DNA of 64,000 bases from assembly GCF_029784135.1 (NCBI RefSeq), contig NC_073746.1, positions 102,502,515 to 102,566,514 on the forward strand. The letters are read 5' to 3'. The number at the start of each line of letters is the position of its first letter. Positions within the stretch are counted from its first letter, which is position 1. Position numbers and translations under genes: made by a program. Source of the stretch: Toxorhynchites rutilus septentrionalis. Its lineage: Eukaryota; Arthropoda; Insecta; Diptera; Culicidae. Positions 56,910-64,000 of this stretch are shown here, in pieces. The notes under the pieces are model-generated. The model did not search any database. It was not told the DNA's origin and worked only from the letters and a program-made list of their open reading frames with translations.

Positions 56910-58430
56910 AATAATTTGTATGCGAAGTTATATGCATCTGTCATTTTTGATCTGTCCATGCGACAAAAAATCCATGGAATCCCAGATCACCTACGCTCAG
57001 ATTCTATTCCGCCGATATTTTCGGCAGAATATGGGGGTAAAGTTAGATCTGATAAAATGTTCTTTACTGACGGTTCATTCATAAACGGGTCCACTGGCTT
57101 CGGCATCTTCAATGAAAATTCCAGTGCCTCTTTCAAACTCAAAGATCCTTGTTCCGTGTATGTCGCTGAAATGGGTGCGATATACTATGCTCTAGGGATC
57201 ATTGAAACACTGCCCATCGACCATTATTTTATTTTTTCAGACAGTCTCAGCTCAGTAGAGGCAATCCGCTCAATGAAAGTTGATAAACGCTCATCTTATT
57301 TCCTAACAAGAGTAAGACAACTATTGAGTGTTTTGGTCGAAAAATTATTCAAGATTACCTTAGCATGGGTTCCCTCTCATTGCTCGATTCCGGGGAATGA
57401 GAAGGCGGACTCGCTAGCTAAGGTGGGTGCTTCAGAAGGCACACTTTTTGAAAGGCAAATTGCTTATAACGAATTTTTTCACATTCCTCGTCAGAACACA
57501 CGCGTTAGTTGGCAGCGCATGTGGAGTGATGATGAGTTCGGTCGTTGGTTACACACGATTATCCCTAAGGTCTCGACGAGTGCATGGTTCAAGGGATTGA
57601 ATGTAGGTCGTGATTTCATTCGCGTGATATCTCGGCTTATGTCCAATCACTACAACCTAAACGCGCATCTCTATCGCATTGGGCTCGCAGCAAACAATCT
57701 TTTTGATTGTGGCGATGGCTACCACGACATCGAGCATGTTGTCTGGTCGTGTATCCGGTTCCATGCTGCTCGCTCTCAGCTCTCTAGAACACTGAGAGCA
57801 CAAGGCAGACCATCGGATATCCCCGTCCGGGATATCTTAGGTAGCCGTGATCCTGATCTTCTGCTTCATCTATACCTGTTCCTCAGAAACGCCGATGTCA
57901 ACGTTTAATGATGTTTCCTTCGTTGTGTCCCCGTTTCATATCCTTCCTATCCGATCGATAAACTTTTACTTAGTCGCGGCAATACATACACACACTCTTT
58001 ACAGATACACGGGCCAAAGGTTGTGCAGTCCACTGATCATTCAACAAGAGCCAAAGGTTGTACCGCTCATGACAACTCTACACGAACTGATGATTGCGCC
58101 GGCTAATGACCATTCTATCCTGGATTCCTCGAGTCGAGAAAGACGCACCACGCTAGATATGAGGTACATACTAGGGGGGCGTTGCTGATTAATGGTCAGC
58201 TGCATCCCAATAGGAAGTATCCCGTTTCGGGCACACGTACAGAGCATTGGAGACAGCAACATCCCAATTACGAAAACACTTGTAATACTAACCTCGAGCC
58301 AACCGCGAGTAATCGGTTACATATTACTAACATAGATAATAAGAAAAATTGTCAAAGTATTGGACTCCCGGCCCCGTGAGGCTAACGCCATATGAGCCTT
58401 GATAAAAATATATATTTTGGAAAAAAAAAC
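56910..58430 (+). mobile_element. 5'-truncated LINE of the LOA/I type (RNase H end)
   Basis: Only the RNase H domain, a Cys/His motif and the 3' UTR remain. The tail ends in ttgataaaaatatatatttt ggaaaaaaaaa at about 58400-58430. The start is placed where protein similarity begins. No clear target duplication was found. Confidence 0.65.
56916..57908 (+). pseudogene. LINE RNase H and C-terminal domain, intact 330-codon frame
   Basis: The frame is open to TAA at 57906. RNase H catalytic positions are visible: Asp in FFTDGSFI (residue about 51), Glu in VAEMGAIYYAL (about 85), Asp in FIFSDSLSSVEA (about 108) and Asp in GNEKADSLAKVG (about 166). WVPSHCSIPGNEKADSLA is the classic fifth motif. A C-terminal Cys/His pattern (FDCGDGYHDIEHVVWSC) follows. 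The piece lacks reverse transcriptase, so the element cannot move by itself. The first Met is not a natural start. Confidence 0.75.
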
Positions 58431-60880
58431 TCAAGAGAAAGTCAGTAAAAAGAATGTTTGCCAAGTGTTTTGATTCGATTTGTTCATGCTACCCACCACT
58501 AACCGTCTATGGCGCTGCGCACAGTACAACTGTAGCCATGTAAAGCGGGAAAATAGGTCGGTACAGGTATAGCGATTGTACCGAGTTGCTTGCATGGTTC
58601 TAGCGCTGTACATGGTGACAGACATACAATTTTCGAAGTACAACGCTAGTACAGCTGTATGTCTGTCAGAAGTATAAAACTGATTATATTTCGGCTTGTG
58701 TTGTGACGGTTCTCGAACACCAGGCTGACTTCTATACCACGCGTTGACGTCTAACACTTCAGTCCAATATTCGTCGCGTTAAATGGCATAAGAAGGGGTT
58801 AATGAGTAAGATTCTTAAATAGTTATCTAATACATTTAATAAAGTGTTCATCCGACTGCACTACTATTGCAATTTGTACAAAGTTCTCACCCATTCTACA
58901 CATGAAAAGGTTTGAGGCAGCACAATTGTCAGCTGACAGCTGTCGTTGATTTGCGATTTCATTATATCAAAACTCGTCACAGCCTATTCAAGTCACTGCA
59001 TTGACAATGACTTTGTAAATAAGCTAATTCAAATCCAGTTTACTCTGCCGCCGCTCTGTTCCCCATGTTCGTCCATTCGCCGTAATTCGCTCACGAATTG
59101 AATCATGATTTATGGCTCCCCAGCCGTGACTTTGACATTGAGTTGAGGACCAGCGCCGGTTTCGTATTGATTTGGGAAGAAATTGCTTCCCGGGAGTACG
59201 AAAGCTTTCACATCAATATGATATATCGGATAGGAAAATGTCAGATGATTCGATGTTTTTGTGTTTATTATCTAATTCTGTTGGCACCATCCAGCCAGCC
59301 AGCTGACGGTTCTACCCACCACCGCGTCTGGAAGCGGTGAATGGTTTCGATCAAACAGAGCGGTAATTCTAGTGAGCGAAACCATCAAGGTCATCGACTG
59401 CGACTCGAGAACGGGCTGAAATATATATTGCAGCAACTAACAAACAATGATAACTTGTTTCCAGTTTGCTCTAAATGAAGTTGGAGGTACTTGTTCTGTA
59501 CAATTACAGCTGTGCGATAGGACATAGAGCGCGCTCTCTCGGATAATTGCCCGTACACGCTTCCAATCAGCACTCGCGTAGAACAGCCAGCCCTGAAAAG
59601 TTCATTATCAAGGCCACCCCGACGTAAAACTGCAACTGGCTCGCGCTCGGAACGTGAGAATCTGCTTGTAACTTGTTTGATGAGGATGATGATGATTGAT
59701 TCTGTCTATTTGTGGGGAGTTGACCGATAAAATCGCTGAGAAATATTATTTCCTCTTTGTTTCTACACCACTGCAGCAAGATTCGCTTGCGGGTCGATCC
59801 ATCCTCCCACGTTGCTCCCCCAGTTTGCTCAGGTCATTAGAATGACACAAACATTACAAAATCATCACGTTGCAGTACAAGTTGCGAGAAAGTGACGCTA
59901 TTCTCATTGTAGATATAGCTATATCTACAAGAGGAAAAAGCCGCTGCCAGACTGTATGTTGCTGCCTGCGAGTATGTGCATATGTCGAGCAAGTGTATGG
60001 GTCCACTTTCAAGCAATTTGCACATCTGTCAATGCTCCACACTATCGCTGGTCTGCATGATGCAATTTCTTCAGGTTGGCGTTCTAAAAATAACATCTGA
60101 TTTGGTTGCCAAGGAACAGCTGATTTCACACCGTTCTCGAGCGAACCGTATTTGTGTTTGTATGTTTTTTTTTATCATGGTGCTGTAGAGCGTGGGCGTA
60201 CGATCGACGTGGTTCAAGGTTAGAATTTTGTCATTTGAGGCTCTTTTCGCGGTCACTTCAGACACGATTTTAGAGGAGGAGTATGTTCTATTAGAATTAT
60301 ATGGAAATTGCTGTAAAACATAATAGAATACTATGGATGACCTTCATTGGAAGATGGGGACTTTTACAAGGAAAAAGTTTTTCTAACAACTTTTCCACAT
60401 TTTCTTTGAAAAATTTAAAAAAAGGAAAATGTAAATTTTCGCAAATGACATATTATGCATACTTTTTCTTGTTTAGCAACACTTCAAGAACATGTCAAAC
60501 GCGAGAATTTACACACAAAAAAAATTACGAGAAGCTTTCCAGGAGTCTTCATACAAAAATGCCATGTATACCAGAAACTGTTAAAGATAGAAAGTTGACG
60601 TCTTCTGCAAAAGTTCATATCTAAATAAGATTTAAAACTTTCTCGGATACACTTGACTTTAAACAAGATTAGGATTAGTAGTATTTTTTCAAAGAAAGCA
60701 TGAAAAAGTTATTGGTGGAAAGAAAGAATCCTGTAAAAAGGACCATCCTCCGACGAATGGACGACTTGTTGGAAATTGCAAGGGTTATTGTTATATTTTT
60801 TTTTGAGAATTTAAAAAAATACGTTTCTGAGAAAAATTGATTTTAATTTTTAATATTTTTTCTCAGTGTAAATTAAAAAC
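58431..60880. other. Unassigned intron DNA with two palindromes
   Basis: The 12-nt inverted arms gacagacataca / tgtatgtctgtc are at 58617-58628 and 58656-58667. A perfect 24-nt palindrome (half-site TTGTAGATATAG) is at 59907-59930. Blocks at 58880-59350 and 59540-60080 are less AT-rich and not repeated here. No conserved coding frame was found. Confidence 0.3.
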
Positions 60881-60883
60881 ATT

Positions 60884-60903
60884 TTGACGTAGGACTACGT
60901 CTT
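60884..60903. repeat. GACGTAG palindrome
   Basis: The words ttgacgtaggactacgtctt are the same as at 12095-12114. Following sequence (tttatataggtgggtcactc) resembles the continuation at 12120 only loosely. Confidence 0.5.
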
Positions 60904-60991
60904 TGATTTTTATATAGGTGGGTCACTCTACGAAAAATTAAAAGATTTCAAATGCCTATTACGCATAATAGTTCTTACGATTAATGTTATA

Positions 60992-61123
60992 ATATATGAG
61001 GGACTCAGAATGCAAGAGGTGTCGCGAAACGATTTTGCAGTTGAGTTATTTACTAAATAAAAAGTTGATAAAGAGAAATCGATCAAATCGCTTACACCTC
61101 TTTCATTATAAGCCCCTCATATA
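60992..61123. mobile_element. Very small MITE (about 130 bp)
   Basis: The left end tatatgagggactcagaatg...aagaggtgt is inverted at the right end (acacctctttcattataagc ccctcatata). Arms are about 30 nt with five or six differences. No coding frame is seen. Confidence 0.6.
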
Positions 61124-61401
61124 CCATTAGACGGCAAATTTATTCAGCATTTTTTCGCCTGAGACATCAACAGCTGATATAGTGAAACAAGCGAACAATT
61201 TAATAATTAAAAGTGGTATGTTTTGCGAGCGAATTCGAATGCTAAATAATGCATTATGCATTCTTTCTTTCAGTTTGGTCCCCGTGAATGTTATATGCAA
61301 CACAAAATGGTGTGCAATAACTCGTTCTATCAAATAAATTGAACAACCAGTCAATGTGTATGAATAAGGGTAGTGTAGATGGTGGAGAGATTAGTAAGAA
61401 G

Positions 61402-61810
61402 CAGTGTTTGGATATCAATCAAAATCAAATGATACACAATGTATCATGCAAGTAATCTCTCACGAGTATATAACCAAACATATACTTATATGAATGACAG
61501 TACTCACTTGTGTTACACTAAATGATTAAACAAAGAGATGGACGAAGACTGTTGATTGCATATCCGAGCTGTACCTAACATCGCACACCATTTTCGAAGC
61601 CTACATACAAGTTTGAACCGCATATATCGTCCCGTTCTACTACAGCGAAAACTGCTGCACAGACAAGTGCAAAGCAATAAATGATACAAGAAAAACTACG
61701 TCATCATTAGGTCACCATTTGCGGAGAGCAGCGAATGGGAAAAGAGCTAAAACGAGAGAGTTTCTGTTTCTCACTGGAGTGGTGTTGCTAGTAAAACTAT
61801 GCGCTCTATA

Positions 61811-61812
<2 letters not shown>
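61402..61812 (+). mobile_element. hAT MITE, second copy (left part)
   Basis: This begins CAGTGTTTGGATATCAATC and follows 38307-38733 closely for about 410 nt (aaatgat-acacaatgt, cgaagactgttgattgcata, gacaagtgcaaagcaataaa, ctcactggagtggtgttgct). Similarity stops at the (AT)n tract. The right end of the element was not found, so the copy is truncated or interrupted. Confidence 0.7.

Positions 61813-61813
<1 letters not shown>

Positions 61814-61898
<85 letters not shown>
61814..61898. repeat. (AT)n microsatellite, 85 bp
   Basis: About 42 uninterrupted AT units. It begins at the point where the other copy of the surrounding MITE reads tatatgaatatacac, so it seems to have grown from a short AT stretch inside the element. 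Open frames through it are low-complexity artefacts. Confidence 0.95.
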
Positions 61899-61899
<1 letters not shown>

Positions 61900-63642
61900 C
61901 GTTCAACGTCTGTGAATATCTCCATTTGAGACAAACTGTTTGGTTATCGATAATCTGTTGGATGAAATTTAGTGTTCTGATCGGTAACACAGATCAAACT
62001 TCCTTGGGCTCCAGAATAACAATAACCTTAATTGTAAGCATAATTGTAAGGAATCGAGATGAGCATGGTTTGAGTTTCCTCACTCGGGCGCTATGAATGA
62101 TGCTTCGGATCGTTCGGAAAATGTCAGTGGGGAACACGATATGATGGCTTTGTGCTTTGTATGATATGTTCAATTGGGGTTCAATTTGGACGTCACCCAC
62201 GTGAGTTTCCTCCGTGTAGTGACCATCAATCAGCGCCCTAATGGTTTCAAGGAATCAGATTAGTGAATAACTATTTTTATGAAATGAATCCATTTTGTTT
62301 GTGGTTCGGAGAACGAAAAAAGCCTCTTTTTCCACTTATTGTTTGGACGGTTCGTTTATTGAGAAATACATCTTTAATTTTCCGGCATGGTAAGGTAATT
62401 TTCTCACTCATCTCCTTAAAAGGATTGTGTGAACAAGAGATTTTGCATAGGCCACAAGAAGTGGCGTCAAATCGAATGAATTTAGCGTAATAATCATCAC
62501 GATCTATTTTTCGGTTACAATGCGTAATTTCATCAGTTCATGTCACGCGAGTAAAACAGAAAATAACGAAGAATTCATCTTAATATTTGTCTGAGGTCAT
62601 ACGTTGACAGACATTTGTTACTTCGGGAGACGATATTCTGAAAGCGATGCAATAATTTCAAATTTATAATAAATATGTTGTGTTTAATTGGCTAATGCTA
62701 GGTACAGAATGTACACATGAAGCTTTGTTCAGATAGAATCGGAACTCGCTGTCTGTTTTACAACAGCGCTTCTACTGATCGGTTCTAGAATGTATTACAG
62801 CAGATTGTCTCTCGTCTTTAAATAGTAAAAGTTTTGTAATGAATCGTAGAACTTGGTGAAAACCCTGAATTTGAACTGTATTAAATTTTGTATGTTCATT
62901 GATACGTGTTCTTCGATATAATGGTTTTTTCAACTGTTAACCAGTTGAGAAAATGGACAACTCCTTAACTTTTCTGTTGGTAAAAAACAAACCATTATAT
63001 CATTGCGAAAACATACCCCCAATTGCAACTTAACACTCGTGTAAACTGTGTAAACTACGAACGATGAGATAAATAATACGCGGAACAATTGTGCAATAAG
63101 TTGTTGACCTCGAAAGGAGGACCCCGTTTTTGCGCGTAAATTTTGCATGTTTATTTCCTCCAATGTGTTTACTCGGGCGTAAAATGCTTTGTTGACTTCG
63201 TCTGGCGCTCACAACAATTCGAACCGTACGTTTCGGTAATGACATTTCTAGATAGCTGGATAGTGTGGAACACGTAAAATGCGCGTTCGATTGGAAATTT
63301 TCTAATTGATCGTCATTGGTTCCGAAGATAGCAGGCAAAAGTGTGTACACATTTTGCTCGCTCAGGAGGATATGCTCTTGTTTGATGAAGCGTTAAAGCT
63401 TTTGTTAGTAGAACTAGGTGCCGATGCAAATGTATTCATGCAAACGAACCGCTCTGCCTAATATGTTACCAACCACCACCGATGCTCATTAGTGCTTATC
63501 ATCATACCCGCTAAAGCTTCCGTTGAGAGTTATGGAATATTTCATTGCCACATCAATTAGATTATGTTTCATAATTGTGTATGCATTAGTCCGTGACGGT
63601 AAGTTGTTTAATGTTTTCATTTCCCTGCTGCTCTTGTTTCAG
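61899..63642. other. Distal Atg18 intron, no gene recognised
   Basis: This is AT-rich DNA leading to the exon 2 acceptor. No paired repeat ends and no conserved frame were found. The polypyrimidine tract of exon 2 starts near 63610. Confidence 0.3.
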
Positions 63643-63811
63643 ATCGCTTTCCGTGGTATCCAACCAGGGATATCGGCTGTTTTCGCTTTCATCCGTTGAT
63701 CGTGTTGACGAAATCTTCTGTAGCCATGACGAGGATGCAAGAATCGCGGAGAGGTTGTTCAGCAGCAGCTTGGTCGCGGTCGTTACCTCAAGTGAGCCGC
63801 GCAAACTTAAG
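63643..63811 (+). CDS. Atg18: Atg18/WIPI2-type gene, coding exon 2
   Basis: The acceptor is a good polypyrimidine tract, CTGCTCTTGTTTCAG, at 63628-63642. The donor is AAG|GTAAAT at 63812. The 169 nt complete the Thr codon from exon 1 and give 56 further codons ending in phase 0. Recognisable PROPPIN blocks are [19 protein letters not shown], then [12 protein letters not shown] and EPRKLK, matching blades 1-2 of WIPI2/Atg18a. No stop or frameshift is present. An ATG at 63593 is in frame with this exon, but its sequence crosses the polypyrimidine tract and has no family similarity. I therefore use the spliced model. Confidence 0.93.
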
Positions 63812-63870
63812 GTAAATCGACTAACTTAAGGTTTTTTTCCATTCAACTAACGTTCTGCCTCTGAACCCAG

Positions 63871-64000
63871 GTGTGTCACTTTAAGAAAGGGACGGAGATC
63901 TGCAACTACAGCTATCCATCGGATATTCTGTCGGTGAAACTGAATCGATCGCGACTGGTCGTATGCTTAGTGGACAGTATTTATATTCATAATATTCGTG
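63871..64000 (+). CDS. Atg18: Atg18/WIPI2-type gene, exon 3 (cut by the window end)
   Basis: A 59-nt intron (63812-63870, GT...CCCAG) precedes this exon, a typical short mosquito intron. The exon starts in phase 0 with [15 protein letters not shown] and continues through [15 protein letters not shown] to SIYIHNIR at the edge. This is the most conserved N-terminal part of the WIPI2/Atg18a propeller. Together the three exons cover about 123 residues of a protein that is usually 350-450 long, so roughly two thirds of the gene lies to the right. Confidence 0.93.
   Translation, partial: MCHFKKGTEICNYSYPSDILSVKLNRSRLVVCLVDSIYIHNIR

Larger units (their letters stand above)
15300..63642 (+). other. 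Atg18 intron 1, about 48.3 kb
   Basis: The intron is bounded by GTAAGT at 15300 and TTGTTTCAG ending at 63642. The two flanking exon ends fit in phase (two bases plus one) and rebuild an uninterrupted conserved motif, so the boundaries are firm even though they lie 48,343 bases apart. Nearly everything listed between these points is intronic. Most of it is transposon-derived, with a few candidate exons of other genes. Confidence 0.85.

Noticed and set aside
61712..62096. Long open frames with runs of Tyr-Ile on both strands
   Set aside because: They are the translation of the (AT)n microsatellite and contain no other conserved text.
63593..63829. A 78-codon frame starting with ATG at 63593
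   Set aside because: Its first part translates the polypyrimidine tract of the exon 2 acceptor, and it runs past the real donor at 63812. The conserved part belongs to Atg18 exon 2.

Overview
The window looks like nuclear DNA of a culicine (Aedes-type) mosquito. It is AT-rich and packed with transposable elements. It carries two copies of a Tc1/mariner element with DD37E catalytic spacing (the ITmD37E family described from mosquitoes), tRNA-derived SINEs with A and B boxes, jockey-type and RNase-H-bearing LINEs, and many MITEs. One very short intron (59 nt) sits beside one enormous intron (48.3 kb). Species identity is inferred, not shown.

Only two conserved host genes can be supported, arranged head to head. 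On the minus strand, the 5' end of a DUF4743-type Nudix hydrolase gene is seen as exon 1 (5803-5887) and exon 2 (4535-4668), which join in frame. The rest of that gene must lie left of 4535 or outside the window. On the plus strand is an Atg18/WIPI2-type autophagy gene: exon 1 15229-15299, exon 2 63643-63811, exon 3 63871 to the window end. An Inr plus DPE core promoter is proposed at 14645-14678. Almost everything from 15300 to 63642 is therefore Atg18 intron 1.

Region by region. 1-4534: presumed Nudix intron 2, holding a SINE-like element and an unusual 2.7 kb degenerate GATTC-motif tract that switches strand polarity near 3345. 5888-14640: divergent intergenic space with SINEs, a repeat carrying its own TATA+Inr promoter, and a dead Tc1/mariner-like transposase. 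15300-23200: early intron with TA-flanked and hAT-like MITEs, a mariner fossil and one unexplained minus-strand exon pair. 23200-28880: a palindromic MITE interrupted by an RNase-H LINE, itself interrupted by ITmD37E. 34900-39412: a decayed jockey LINE interrupted by a second ITmD37E and by a hAT MITE. 40100-48620: several inverted-repeat elements, one with an odd GC-rich core, and Helitron-like ends with an approximately 150-bp minisatellite. 52500-58430: a MITE with a perfect 9-bp target duplication, a second Helitron-like end and a 5'-truncated LOA/I-type LINE. 58430-63640: mostly unassigned sequence, a second copy of the hAT repeat with an (AT)42 microsatellite, then the Atg18 exons.

No operon, CRISPR, phage or other prokaryotic system is present, and I found no convincing new multi-gene system. 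The most interesting material is structural: nested insertions with readable order, the polarity-switching satellite, the GC-rich inverted-repeat element, a recurrent GACGTAG palindrome family, and two short candidate exons.
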